Assembly: GCA_009937405.1 (NCBI GenBank)
Contig: JAACCU010000031.1
Location: forward strand, 1 to 35,422
Length of the DNA: 35,422 nucleotides
Direction: 5' to 3'
Source: Actinomycetota bacterium
GTDB lineage: Bacteria; Actinomycetota; Acidimicrobiia; Acidimicrobiales; Aldehydirespiratoraceae
Made by a program: the position numbers and the translations under genes. How positions within the stretch are numbered: position 1 is the first letter of the stretch; every line of letters begins with the position of its first letter. The notes below the pieces were generated by a model that was not told where the DNA came from, searched no databases, and worked only from the letters and a program-made list of their open reading frames with translations. Positions 16,841 to 26,666 of this stretch are shown here, piece after piece.

Positions 16841-17958
16841 TGGAGATGCTCGACATCATCGCTGGTCTCGCCTGGGACCCTCAGATCCGCGGCTTCATGG
16901 CCGTCCTCACGGGCATTGTTGTGCTCATGGGATCGGTTTGGCTGATCATCAGCACCAACTCTGGCCCCCGCCTCGGCACCCTCCTGTCGTTCGCTGGCTT
17001 CTTCGGATGGATGGCGATCATGGCCTCGATCTGGTGGATCTACGGCATCGGCTACGCCGGTGATAACCCGGTTTGGGAACAGGTTGAGATCGTTGAGGGC
17101 ACCGACGATGAGGGTCATCTCACATTCGCCGCTCTCGACGCAACCGATGGTCTGCTTACCGAAAATCTGAGTGACGCCCACTCGGTGGTTATAGCTGCCG
17201 CCGACCAGTTGCTCGCCGAATACGGCAACAGCGCACTCACCATGTCGACCTCAGGCCTGTCGCTGGACGACGCTGAATATGTCGTCGAAGTCCAGACCGC
17301 ATGGGCTGAATACGGCATCGTCACCGTTGACTCGCTCACGCCAGACCAGACCGAAGGTCTCTCCGGCAGCGAGATCGCTGTTCTGGCCGCTGACGAACAA
17401 GCCAAGAACGAAGCGACCACACTCTCAGAGTTGGCTGCCACCGCGCCGAAGCTGATCAATCAGGACAGCAGCGAACTCGGCGGCTGGACATTGCTGTCCA
17501 CCGCTCAGTCCGGCGAGGCCCAGGCATCTGCGATTGCCATGGTGCTCCAATCGGGCGACTTCGACTTTCAGACGGCCGGCGACTTCAAGGTCCTCGATGC
17601 CTTCACCATTGGTGGCAAGCGCGGTCTGCCCGAGAACCCGACCCGCTGGGATCGAATCGAAACCCAGGTTCGCACGGCGCTCACCATCAAACATCCGACT
17701 CGTTACGGTGTCGTTCAGATTCAGCAGGTCACCGAAGAATCGGTCACAAACCTTCCGGGCACCGCTCCAAAGCGTCCTGAAGTTGACCCAGATGCTCCGA
17801 TCGTGTCGATCGTCATGATCCGCAACCTCGGCAACCTGCGTCTCGTGCCTGCCATGGTCACCATCGGTTCGCTCCTCATCTTCCTTGGCCTCTGCTACAT
17901 GCTTCACGAGCGCGACAAGCTTGTGATGGCACGGCGGGCCGAGTTCCAGGCGGGGTAG
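16840..17958 (+). CDS. Uncharacterised membrane protein of the b6/Rieske/c operon
   Basis: Start overlaps the cytochrome c stop (TAATG). Two N-terminal TM segments, a ~220-aa soluble region, one C-terminal TM ('LVPAMVTIGSLLIFLGLCYML'). Confidence 0.8.
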   Translation: MEMLDIIAGLAWDPQIRGFMAVLTGIVVLMGSVWLIISTNSGPRLGTLLSFAGFFGWMAIMASIWWIYGIGYAGDNPVWEQVEIVEGTDDEGHLTFAALDATDGLLTENLSDAHSVVIAAADQLLAEYGNSALTMSTSGLSLDDAEYVVEVQTAWAEYGIVTVDSLTPDQTEGLSGSEIAVLAADEQAKNEATTLSELAATAPKLINQDSSELGGWTLLSTAQSGEAQASAIAMVLQSGDFDFQTAGDFKVLDAFTIGGKRGLPENPTRWDRIETQVRTALTIKHPTRYGVVQIQQVTEESVTNLPGTAPKRPEVDPDAPIVSIVMIRNLGNLRLVPAMVTIGSLLIFLGLCYMLHERDKLVMARRAEFQAG

Positions 17959-17961
17959 CGC

Positions 17962-18438
17962 ATGCTGGGCCAGTACCTTCCCTTGCTGGCGCTCTTGGTG
18001 CTCGCCGCGCTATTTGCTGCAGGCAGCTTTGCCGCCTCAGGCCTGCTCGCTCCCCGTGACCCCTCGTTGGCCAAGCGTGCGGCCTACGAGTGCGGCATCA
18101 TCCCTAGCCGTGAGACCCCGGAACGCTTCCCGGTCCGGTTCTTCCTCGTGGCGATGATCTTCATCGTTTTCGATATTGAGATAATTTTCTTCTATCCCTA
18201 CGCCATCGCATACGGCGGCCTTGGTGTGTTCGGTCTCGTAGTGATCATGGTGTTCACCTTCGCCGTGTTCGAATCGTTCGTGTACCTCATCGGAAACGGT
18301 GCCCTCGAATGGGGTCCGCTGAAGCAGGTCGCTCGCCCGAGTGGTGCCGTGTCACCTGACCGCACCGCTGAAACAACGATCTGCCGAGTTGGCCTTGAGG
18401 ACCGCGGAATATCTGTCGACGACGGGCAAGCTGCCTGA
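17962..18438 (+). CDS. nuoA: NADH-quinone oxidoreductase subunit A
   Basis: '[57 protein letters not shown]'; first gene of a canonical nuo order. Confidence 0.95.
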   Translation: MLGQYLPLLALLVLAALFAAGSFAASGLLAPRDPSLAKRAAYECGIIPSRETPERFPVRFFLVAMIFIVFDIEIIFFYPYAIAYGGLGVFGLVVIMVFTFAVFESFVYLIGNGALEWGPLKQVARPSGAVSPDRTAETTICRVGLEDRGISVDDGQAA

Positions 18439-19034
18439 TGGCACAGATTCCCCTTCTTGGTGACTCAAACTCGATCGCCGACTCCGGCCTTGAGGGCATG
18501 GATCACAACTTCCTCACCGGCAATATCGAAGACTTGGTCAAGTGGGCACGAGCCCGCAGCTGTTGGCCCGCCACCTTTGGTCTGGCCTGCTGCGCCATCG
18601 AAATGATGGCGAGTGGCGCTGCGCACTATGACCTCGCCCGCTATGGCATGGAGGTCTTCCGGGCCTCACCGCGCCAAGCCGACCTCATGATTGTCGCTGG
18701 CCGCGTCTCTCAGAAGATGGCTCCGGTTCTTCGACAGGTCTACGACCAGATGATGGAACCGAAGTGGGTTATCTCCATGGGCGTGTGCGCTTCTAGCGGT
18801 GGGATGTTCAACAACTACGCAATCGTGCAGGGTGTTGACCAGGTCGTTCCCGTCGATGTCTACGCCCCGGGCTGTCCGCCTGGCCCCGAAACGCTCATGC
18901 ATGCCATCTTCACGCTTCACGAGAAGATCCAGAGTGGCGAGCTCACCCAGCGCCGCGAAGCTTCTGGTGCCGGTGCCGGGATCACGATCGAGCAGCGCGA
19001 CGGGCAAACCGCCGGCCTCACAATCGGGGGCTGA
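18438..19034 (+). CDS. nuoB: NADH-quinone oxidoreductase subunit B
   Basis: '[52 protein letters not shown]', '[14 protein letters not shown]'. Confidence 0.97.
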   Translation: MAQIPLLGDSNSIADSGLEGMDHNFLTGNIEDLVKWARARSCWPATFGLACCAIEMMASGAAHYDLARYGMEVFRASPRQADLMIVAGRVSQKMAPVLRQVYDQMMEPKWVISMGVCASSGGMFNNYAIVQGVDQVVPVDVYAPGCPPGPETLMHAIFTLHEKIQSGELTQRREASGAGAGITIEQRDGQTAGLTIGG

Positions 19035-19036
19035 AC

Positions 19037-19588
19037 ATGAGCGACGATACCGCAGCAGAGGCTGCCGACGATGTAGCTGAGGCTGCAGTCGAAGACCCCG
19101 GTCCAGAGCACCAAATTCGTTACACCGCCATCGTGGCTGAGTCCAAGGGTGACGTAATACTTCACCCCTCCGTTGAGACGTATCTCGGCACGATCCCCGC
19201 AGCCCACGCCGATGGCTTCGATCAACTGATCGACCTCACCGCAGTCGACTACCTGACCTACGCCGGCAAACGTGCCCTCCCTGAGGGCATCGAGGCCGGT
19301 CGCTTCGAGGTCGTCACTGCCTTGATTAATCATCAACGCCGCGAGCGAATCCGCATCCGCGTTCAGCTTGGTGGTGACGATCCCACGATTGCCACCGCGT
19401 TCGATCTTTACCCTGGAGCCGAATATCTCGAGCGTGAGGTGTATGACATGTTCGGCATCGTGTTCGCCGATCATCCCGACATGAGTCGAGTGCTCATGCC
19501 CGAGGACTGGGTCGGCTATCCGCTCCGCAAGGACTATGCGATTGGTTCGATCCCGGTCCAGTTCAAGGCAGCGAGCAACCAGCGATGA
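19037..19588 (+). CDS. nuoC: NADH-quinone oxidoreductase subunit C
   Basis: 'YLEREVYDMFGIVFADHPDMSRVLMPEDWVGYPLRKDYAIG'. Confidence 0.95.
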   Translation: MSDDTAAEAADDVAEAAVEDPGPEHQIRYTAIVAESKGDVILHPSVETYLGTIPAAHADGFDQLIDLTAVDYLTYAGKRALPEGIEAGRFEVVTALINHQRRERIRIRVQLGGDDPTIATAFDLYPGAEYLEREVYDMFGIVFADHPDMSRVLMPEDWVGYPLRKDYAIGSIPVQFKAASNQR

Positions 19589-20916
19589 CCATTACCGACC
19601 AGGAGAATGTCGACGGAGCCGAGACCACCGGTCTTAACCCCGGCATAGATGGCGCTGAGCGCGTGAAGCGTCGTGGCGACGACTCTGCGGTACTTCGTCT
19701 CAGCGAGGCTGAGTGCGCCGAGATTGGCAACGATCCCCACTCCAACGCCGACGACGAGCGTGTGCTGCTCAATATGGGTCCCTCTCACCCTTCGACTCAC
19801 GGCGTTCTTCGTCTGATGCTCGAAATGGAGGGCGAGACAATTCTTCGCTCCAAGCCTGTCGTTGGTTACCTGCACACGGGTATGGAGAAGCAGGCTGAGC
19901 AGCTCACATATCTACAGGGCTGCACCAACGTCACTCGCATGGACTACGCCTCGCCGCTCTTCACCGAGCTGGCGTTCAGTCTTGCCACCGAGAAACTTCT
20001 CGGCATCGAGGTTCCCGAACGGGCCACCTGGATCCGGATGCTCATGTGTGAGCTCAACCGGATGTCGTCGCATCTCCTGTTCATGGCCACCAACGGCATG
20101 GACCTCGGCGCCGTGTCGATGATGATCTACGGCTGGCGCGAACGCGAAGAGGTGCTGCGGTTCTTCGAGAAGGTGACTGGCCTTCGCATGAACCACAACT
20201 ACATCCGCCCGGGTGGAGTCGCCGCTGATATGCCCGACGGCTGGGAAGCCGACGTCGAGCACCTGCTCGAACTGATCCCGCCTCGCCTCGAGGAATACGA
20301 CATCCTCATGACCGGGCAACCGATCTGGCGTGAGCGTCTTCAGGGTGTAGGCGTTCTGAATGCCGACGAGGCTCTGGCTCTCTCGGTCACTGGCCCCATT
20401 CTTCGGTCAACGGGCTATGCCTGGGACCTCCGCCGCGATGAGCCGTACCTGGCATATCCCGAAGTCGACTTCGACGTCATCGTCGGCAGCTACGGCGACT
20501 GCTACGACCGCTACGCCATTCGCCTCAACGAGATCCGCGAGTCGATGCGCATCGTCGAACAGATTCTTGACAAGATGCCTGCCGGTGATTATCGGGTCCA
20601 AGACAAGAAGGTCACTCCGCCTCCGCGTGTGCGCATTGACCAGTCGATGGAAGCGCTGATTCATCACTTCAAGATCTTCACCGAGGGCTACAAGGTTCCC
20701 GAGGGCGAGGCCTACGCCTGTGTTGAGTCGCCGCGTGGTGAGCTTGGCGTCTACATGGTGAGTGACGGCACATCGACCCCATATCGCATGCATGTCCGGG
20801 GCCCAAGCTTCATCAATGTGCAGACCATGCCCCATCTCATGCAAAACGGGTTGATCGCCGATGGCGTCGCCATCATCTCGAGCGTCGACCCGATCATGGG
20901 TGAGGTTGATCGATGA
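19585..20916 (+). CDS. nuoD: NADH-quinone oxidoreductase subunit D
   Basis: 'LNMGPSHPSTHGVLRLMLEMEGE', 'YLHTGMEKQAEQLTYLQ', C-terminal 'ISSVDPIMGEVDR'. Confidence 0.97.
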   Translation: MTITDQENVDGAETTGLNPGIDGAERVKRRGDDSAVLRLSEAECAEIGNDPHSNADDERVLLNMGPSHPSTHGVLRLMLEMEGETILRSKPVVGYLHTGMEKQAEQLTYLQGCTNVTRMDYASPLFTELAFSLATEKLLGIEVPERATWIRMLMCELNRMSSHLLFMATNGMDLGAVSMMIYGWREREEVLRFFEKVTGLRMNHNYIRPGGVAADMPDGWEADVEHLLELIPPRLEEYDILMTGQPIWRERLQGVGVLNADEALALSVTGPILRSTGYAWDLRRDEPYLAYPEVDFDVIVGSYGDCYDRYAIRLNEIRESMRIVEQILDKMPAGDYRVQDKKVTPPPRVRIDQSMEALIHHFKIFTEGYKVPEGEAYACVESPRGELGVYMVSDGTSTPYRMHVRGPSFINVQTMPHLMQNGLIADGVAIISSVDPIMGEVDR

Positions 20917-21548
20917 CCGAGCACTTCACCACCGCCAACCTGGCGACCGCGTACGAAATCATTGGTCGCTACCCGAAGCCGAAATCGGCATTGATTCCGC
21001 TCCTGCATCTCGCTCAAGAACAGGACGGCTGGGTCACCGACGATGCCATGCGTCAGATCGCGCAACTCACTGCCACCACGCCGGCTGAGGTCAAGGGCAC
21101 AGGCACCTTCTACGAAATGTTCAAGTTCCATCCGGTCGGCAAATACATGGTCAACGTGTGCACCAACCTGTCGTGCCAGCTGCTCGGCGGTGAAGAACTG
21201 CTCGCCCATGCCGAGGAGAAGCTCGGCGTGAAGGCCGGCGGCACCACCGCTGATGGCATGTTCACTGTCGAAGACGTGGAGTGCATCGCAGCATGCACAG
21301 AGGCGCCGGCCCTGCAGGTCAACTACCGCTTCCGGCATCGCATCACCATCACCGAGTTCGATGAACTGATCGACGACATTCGCAGCGGCAAAGCCGATGA
21401 CATCCCTGAACATGGAACCCTCGCCCGGGTCCGTCAATCGATTCCAGCTGGTGCTGGTGCGGGGATCTACCCGCCAGAACAGGCCAATGAGGCCCCCGTT
21501 TGGCTTGCCCGCAACGATGAGGGCCGCGACGAAGGAGGGGAAGGCTGA
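20913..21548 (+). CDS. nuoE: NADH-quinone oxidoreductase subunit E
   Basis: 'GTFYEMFKFHPVGKYMVNVCTNLSCQLLGGEELL' and 'VEDVECIAACTEAPALQVN' [2Fe-2S] Cys pattern. Confidence 0.95.
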   Translation: MTEHFTTANLATAYEIIGRYPKPKSALIPLLHLAQEQDGWVTDDAMRQIAQLTATTPAEVKGTGTFYEMFKFHPVGKYMVNVCTNLSCQLLGGEELLAHAEEKLGVKAGGTTADGMFTVEDVECIAACTEAPALQVNYRFRHRITITEFDELIDDIRSGKADDIPEHGTLARVRQSIPAGAGAGIYPPEQANEAPVWLARNDEGRDEGGEG

Positions 21549-22951
21549 TGCCAACCCACGACTACATCGCTCACGCTGCCGGGTATGTCGACAATGACGG
21601 ACCCAAGATTGTCACCAGTCGATTCCCGTATGAGGATTCGTACACGCTCGAACGGTTCGAGGCCACGGGCGGCTACGACGGGCTGCGTACAGCGCTGAGT
21701 CGTCGCCCTAGCGACGTCCACAGCGAAGTTCGTGACGCCACGGTTCTCGGTCGTGGTGGCGCCGGCTTCCCCGCCGGCGTCAAGTGGGGCTTCATGCCCC
21801 CTGGCAAGTTCCCGTACTACCTCGTTGTCAACGGCGACGAAAGCGAACCTGGCACGTACAAGGATCGGCTCCTCATGGAGCGCGATCCCCACCAGCTGAT
21901 CGAGGGTTGCCTCATCACCTGCTACGCACTGGGTCTCGCCCAATGCTTCCTTTATGTCCGGGGCGAGATGGCGTTGGCTCAAGAACGCATCGCCACGGCC
22001 CTCAACGACGCATACGCCAAGGGTTACGTCGGCAAGAACATTCTCGGCACCGACTTCAGCGTCGACATCACCCTTACCTGGGGCGCCGGTGCCTACATCG
22101 TCGGTGAAGAGACGGCCCTCATCGAAAGCCTCGAAGGCAACCGCGGCATGCCGCGCCTGAAGCCGCCGTACTTCCCCGCGGCAATCGGCCTCTACGGTCA
22201 GCCAACGATCGTCAACAATGTCGAAACGCTGGCCAACCTTCCGTGGCTCATGCAGAACGGCGCTGACCAGTACAAGACGTACGGGTCCGAGTCGTCGCCA
22301 GGCACCCGCATGATTGCGGTGTCGGGTCATGTGAAACGTCCGGGCGTCTATGAGATCGAGCAAGGTGTCACTACATTTCGCGATCTGTTCTACGGCGACA
22401 ACTTCTGCCAAGGTATTCGCGAGGGCCACGAGCTCAAGATGTTCGTGCCCGGTGGAGGCTCTGCGCCATGGTTCTTCCCCGAGCAGGTCGACCTGCCGCT
22501 CGAGGCTCGTGCGGTCGGCGCCGCTGGTTCGATGCTCGGCTCCGGGGCCATCATCGTGATGGACGAGACAACCGACGCGGTGAAGGCCGCCCTTCGACTC
22601 GTGCGCTTCTACGCCCGCGAGTCGTGCGGCAAATGCACCCCCTGTCGTGAGGGAACGACCTGGGAAGAGCGGGTGATGCAACGCATTGTCGATGGTGAAG
22701 GTCGCCCCAGCGACATCGACATGCTGCTCGACATTGCCGACAACATCTCGCCTGGCCCGTACCCGGTTGCCGCCGATCCGTCGCAGGGTCTTGAAGCCGT
22801 GCCGTTCCCGCCGAAGCAGACCACCATCTGCCCGCTTGGCCCATCATCGGTCGCGCCGATTGCGTCGACGATTCGTCGGTTCCGCCACGAATACGAGGCA
22901 AAGATCACCAAGCGCGACACCATTCCTCTCACCGTTGAGGCGCTTTCATGA
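21548..22951 (+). CDS. nuoF: NADH-quinone oxidoreductase subunit F
   Basis: 'GRGGAGFPAGVKWGFMP', 'NGDESEPGTYKDRLLMERDPHQLIEG', 'GAGAYIVGEETALIESLEG', 'ESCGKCTPCREGT'. Confidence 0.97.
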   Translation: MPTHDYIAHAAGYVDNDGPKIVTSRFPYEDSYTLERFEATGGYDGLRTALSRRPSDVHSEVRDATVLGRGGAGFPAGVKWGFMPPGKFPYYLVVNGDESEPGTYKDRLLMERDPHQLIEGCLITCYALGLAQCFLYVRGEMALAQERIATALNDAYAKGYVGKNILGTDFSVDITLTWGAGAYIVGEETALIESLEGNRGMPRLKPPYFPAAIGLYGQPTIVNNVETLANLPWLMQNGADQYKTYGSESSPGTRMIAVSGHVKRPGVYEIEQGVTTFRDLFYGDNFCQGIREGHELKMFVPGGGSAPWFFPEQVDLPLEARAVGAAGSMLGSGAIIVMDETTDAVKAALRLVRFYARESCGKCTPCREGTTWEERVMQRIVDGEGRPSDIDMLLDIADNISPGPYPVAADPSQGLEAVPFPPKQTTICPLGPSSVAPIASTIRRFRHEYEAKITKRDTIPLTVEALS

Positions 22952-25428
22952 CCGACACCCACGCCGTTTCCACTGTCTCGGTCACTGTCAACGGCGAAGA
23001 GATTCAGGGCAACGTTGGGGAACTGCTCATTGACGCCTGCGAGCGCAACGGCACCTATATCCCACGCTTTTGTTATCACCCCCGTATGAGCCCGGTCGGC
23101 ATGTGCCGCATGTGTCTTGTTGAAGTCGATACGGGTCGGGGTCCGGCCCTTCAGCCGAGCTGCATGCTGGCGGTGACCGAAGGGATGAGCGTCGACACAG
23201 AGAGCGACCTCACCAAGAAGGCCCAGGACGGGGTCCTCGAGTTCCTTCTTGCCAACCACCCGCTTGATTGCCCGGTCTGCGACAAGGGCGGCGAATGCCC
23301 GCTTCAGGATCAGACCATGGCGTTCGGGCCCGGCGAGTCGCGCTTCATCGAAGAAAAGCGGCACTACGAGAAGCCGATCGCCATCAGCGACACCGTCTAC
23401 CTCGATCGTGAGCGCTGCATTCTGTGTGATCGTTGTACCCGTTTCGCTGACGAGGTCGCCGGTGACACGCTGATTCATTTCATGGACCGAGGGAACAACA
23501 CCCAGGTCAACACCTTCCCCAACGAGCCGTTCGCCTCGTACTTCTCGGGCAACACCGTGCAGATCTGTCCGGTCGGTGCGCTGACGGCGAAGCCCTACCG
23601 TTTCAAGGCCCGTCCCTGGGACCTTGAAGACAACCTTTCCACTGCGTGGACCGATTCCGTTGGATCGCGCATCACCGTGCAGTCGTCGCGAAACAAGGTC
23701 CTGCGTGTCCTTGGCGTCGACAGTGATTCGGTCAACTGGGGCTGGCTCTCGGACAAGGAACGTTTCGCGTTCGAAGCACTCAACAGCGAGGGTCGCATCA
23801 CTCAGCCAATGGCTCGCTCTGGTGCGAACAACGACCTGACCTCAACGGGTTGGGCGGTGGCGATGAAGACCATCGTCGATGTGTTCACCGACGTTGAACC
23901 CACTCGGGTTGGCGTGATCGGTGGCGCTCGCCTCACCAACGAATCTCAGTACGCCTGGGCCAAGCTCGCCAAGGGTGTCATCGGCACCGACAATGTCGAC
24001 GCTCAACTCGGCGACGGCCTTCCCGCTGAGCTCGTACTCGGCTTGCCTCGCGCCACCATCGCTGACGCCTGCCGCCCCGGTGGCACGATCATCCTTGTGG
24101 GCCCCGACCCAAAGGAAGATCTCGGCGCACTATTCCTGCGTCTCCGTCACGCAGTCGTCAACGACGGTGCCAGGCTGATTGAACTGACGCCGCACCGCAC
24201 CGGTCTTTCCGGAATTGCCGCCCACTCTGTTCATCCTCGTCCGGGTGAAGTCGGCGACCTTGCTGCGGCTCTCGTCGCAGCAAGCTCCGGGGTGGCAGCC
24301 GACACCGCCGGAGTTTCCGCTGATGCCATTGCCGCGGCCGCCGCATCCATCAGCGGGCCCGTCACAGTTGTGCTCGGGCGGGCTTCGCTCGCTGAGTCGG
24401 CGGCAGCTGCGGTCGTCGCCGCCACCGCCCTCAACGGACTCGCAAATGTCTCGTTCTTGTCTGCCTTGCGGCGTGGAAACGTGCACGGAGCGCTCGACGC
24501 GGGTCTTGCTCCTGGTTTGTTGCCCGGACGCACGACCCTTGCCGACGGTGGTGCCGCGTTCACACAAGCCTGGGGCTCAGTTCCCAGCGCTGTCGGCCTT
24601 GACACCGCAGGCATGCTTGCCGCCGCCGCCGCCGGTGACATTGACGTGCTCGTCCTTCTCGGCGCCGATCCGCTTAGCGATTTCCCTGACGCGGCAGCGG
24701 CCGAAGCCGGTCTCTTTGGTGCCGGCACCGTGATCGCCATCGACACATTGCCTAACGCCTCGCTTCTAGCCCACGCCGACCTGGTTCTGCCCGCCGCCGC
24801 GGCCACCGAGGTTGAGGGCACGTTCACCAACCTCGAAGGGCGAGTGAGTGTCTGCGAACAGAAGGTCACGCCGTGCGGTACCGCTCGGGCTGACTGGATG
24901 ATCGCCGCCCAGATCGCCTCTCGATTGGGTGCGGATCTTGGTATCGACTCACCGGCCGCGGCACGCGCCGAACTTGCTTCGCTGTCGTCGGCCCATGGTG
25001 ACCTGACCGAAGAGGCTCTTGCCGCGGCGGGCATCGAGGGTGTGTTGTGCGCCGGCAACGGTTCGATTATTGCTCCGGTTGCCAAGGACGTGGATGCCCC
25101 GACCAACGATGCCTACTCGCTTCGTCTCGTGGCTACCCGGCGCATGTATGACGCCGGGACCATGCTCGCTCACTCGCCTTCGAGTGCTGGCCTTGCCTCC
25201 TCAGTCGAGCTTCGCCTGAACCCAACTGACTTTGACAAGCTTGGTGTGGATTCTGGCAGCGTGGTGAAACTGATTTCCAGCAAAGGCGTGTTGATGACGC
25301 CGGTTGTCGCAGACCTGGGCGTGCCTGCGGGCTCGGCGGCCATTCCCGCCAACTCCCCGGATGCCAACGCCAACCGGCTGATCGACGGATCGCAGCCGGT
25401 CACCGATGTGCGGGTGGAACGCTCATGA
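22948..25428 (+). CDS. nuoG: NADH-quinone oxidoreductase subunit G
   Basis: 'CYHPRMSPVGMCRMCLVEV', 'HPLDCPVCDKGGECPLQDQ', 'CILCDRCTRFADEV' plus a molybdopterin-oxidoreductase-like C-terminal half. Confidence 0.95.
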   Translation: MTDTHAVSTVSVTVNGEEIQGNVGELLIDACERNGTYIPRFCYHPRMSPVGMCRMCLVEVDTGRGPALQPSCMLAVTEGMSVDTESDLTKKAQDGVLEFLLANHPLDCPVCDKGGECPLQDQTMAFGPGESRFIEEKRHYEKPIAISDTVYLDRERCILCDRCTRFADEVAGDTLIHFMDRGNNTQVNTFPNEPFASYFSGNTVQICPVGALTAKPYRFKARPWDLEDNLSTAWTDSVGSRITVQSSRNKVLRVLGVDSDSVNWGWLSDKERFAFEALNSEGRITQPMARSGANNDLTSTGWAVAMKTIVDVFTDVEPTRVGVIGGARLTNESQYAWAKLAKGVIGTDNVDAQLGDGLPAELVLGLPRATIADACRPGGTIILVGPDPKEDLGALFLRLRHAVVNDGARLIELTPHRTGLSGIAAHSVHPRPGEVGDLAAALVAASSGVAADTAGVSADAIAAAAASISGPVTVVLGRASLAESAAAAVVAATALNGLANVSFLSALRRGNVHGALDAGLAPGLLPGRTTLADGGAAFTQAWGSVPSAVGLDTAGMLAAAAAGDIDVLVLLGADPLSDFPDAAAAEAGLFGAGTVIAIDTLPNASLLAHADLVLPAAAATEVEGTFTNLEGRVSVCEQKVTPCGTARADWMIAAQIASRLGADLGIDSPAAARAELASLSSAHGDLTEEALAAAGIEGVLCAGNGSIIAPVAKDVDAPTNDAYSLRLVATRRMYDAGTMLAHSPSSAGLASSVELRLNPTDFDKLGVDSGSVVKLISSKGVLMTPVVADLGVPAGSAAIPANSPDANANRLIDGSQPVTDVRVERS

Positions 25429-26666
25429 TCCTCGGTCTCGATCCCCTCTACGTTGGCGACTTCATGGGTGACCTCCTGGTCACACTGCTGAAGGTCGGCG
25501 TGGCGTTCGTCTTCCTGCTCATCTCCGTGATGTTGATGGTCTGGTTCGAGCGCAAGCTCATATCCGACATGCAGAACCGCATCGGCCCGAGCATTGCTGG
25601 CCCCTGGGGCATCCTCCAGACTCTGGCTGACGGCATCAAGCTCTTCTTCAAGGAAGACCTGGTTCCCGACAACGCCGATCGCTTCGCTTTCAAGCTCGCC
25701 CCGTACCTCTCGTTGGTGCCGGCGTTTCTCGTCTTCGCCGTTGTCCCACTCGGCGGCGACTTCAACGGCGACGACGGTGACGGTGTAATCACCCTGTTCG
25801 GCCACGACACCTTCATGCAGGTTGCGGATCCGCCGATGGGCATCTTGTTCTTCCTGGCCATGTCATCGATCGCCATCTATGGCGTGATGCTCGCTGGTTG
25901 GGGTTCGGGATCGAAATACCCGCTGCTTGGGTCTGTCCGTGCTTCGGCGCAGATGATCTCCTACGAAGCTGCGCTGGGCCTCGCTATTGCTGCCGTCGTG
26001 TTGCAGACCGGTTCGCTCAGCACGCATGACATGGTGATTGATCAGGCCGCACCGGGCTTTTCGTTTGGTTCGTTCGGCATTCCGAACTGGAACATCATCG
26101 TGACCGGCATCGTCCCGTTCGTCGTGTTCCTCATCGCCGGCACTGCAGAGCTCAACCGGCCGCCATTTGACCTTGTCGAAGCGGAGCAGGAGCTGGTTGG
26201 CGGTTTCCACACCGAATATTCGTCGATTCGCTTCGCCCTGTTCTTCTTGGCCGAGTTCATGAACACGATCACCATGTCGGCAGTGATTGTGACCCTGTTC
26301 CTGGGTGGCCCCGCCGGTCCGGCGCTCTTCCTCCCTGAAGGCTGGTGGATTGGCACGATCTGGTTCTTCCTGAAGCTCTTCATCTTCTTGTTCATGTTTG
26401 TATGGTTCCGAGCCACGCTTCCCCGTTTCCGCTATGACCAGCTCATGGATCTGGGCTGGAAGCTCCTCATACCGCTGTCGCTCGCTTGGTTCATCATGTT
26501 GGCGGTCCTTCGAGTGGCCGACTCTGAGAACTGGAGCGCCGTCAAGACGTACGCTGTCGTGCTTGGCTTCATGGCCTCTTGTGGCTTGATGGCGACCCTG
26601 CTTATGGCCGCTATCAATACGGCTCGGTCCGAGCGAATCAAGGCGATGGAGGATGCCAATGGCTGA
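25425..26666 (+). CDS. nuoH: NADH-quinone oxidoreductase subunit H
   Basis: 'WFERKLISDMQNRIGPSIAGPWGILQTLADGIKLFFKEDLVP', 'ELNRPPFDLVEAEQELVGGFHTEYSSIRFALFFLAEF'. Confidence 0.97.
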   Translation: MILGLDPLYVGDFMGDLLVTLLKVGVAFVFLLISVMLMVWFERKLISDMQNRIGPSIAGPWGILQTLADGIKLFFKEDLVPDNADRFAFKLAPYLSLVPAFLVFAVVPLGGDFNGDDGDGVITLFGHDTFMQVADPPMGILFFLAMSSIAIYGVMLAGWGSGSKYPLLGSVRASAQMISYEAALGLAIAAVVLQTGSLSTHDMVIDQAAPGFSFGSFGIPNWNIIVTGIVPFVVFLIAGTAELNRPPFDLVEAEQELVGGFHTEYSSIRFALFFLAEFMNTITMSAVIVTLFLGGPAGPALFLPEGWWIGTIWFFLKLFIFLFMFVWFRATLPRFRYDQLMDLGWKLLIPLSLAWFIMLAVLRVADSENWSAVKTYAVVLGFMASCGLMATLLMAAINTARSERIKAMEDANG

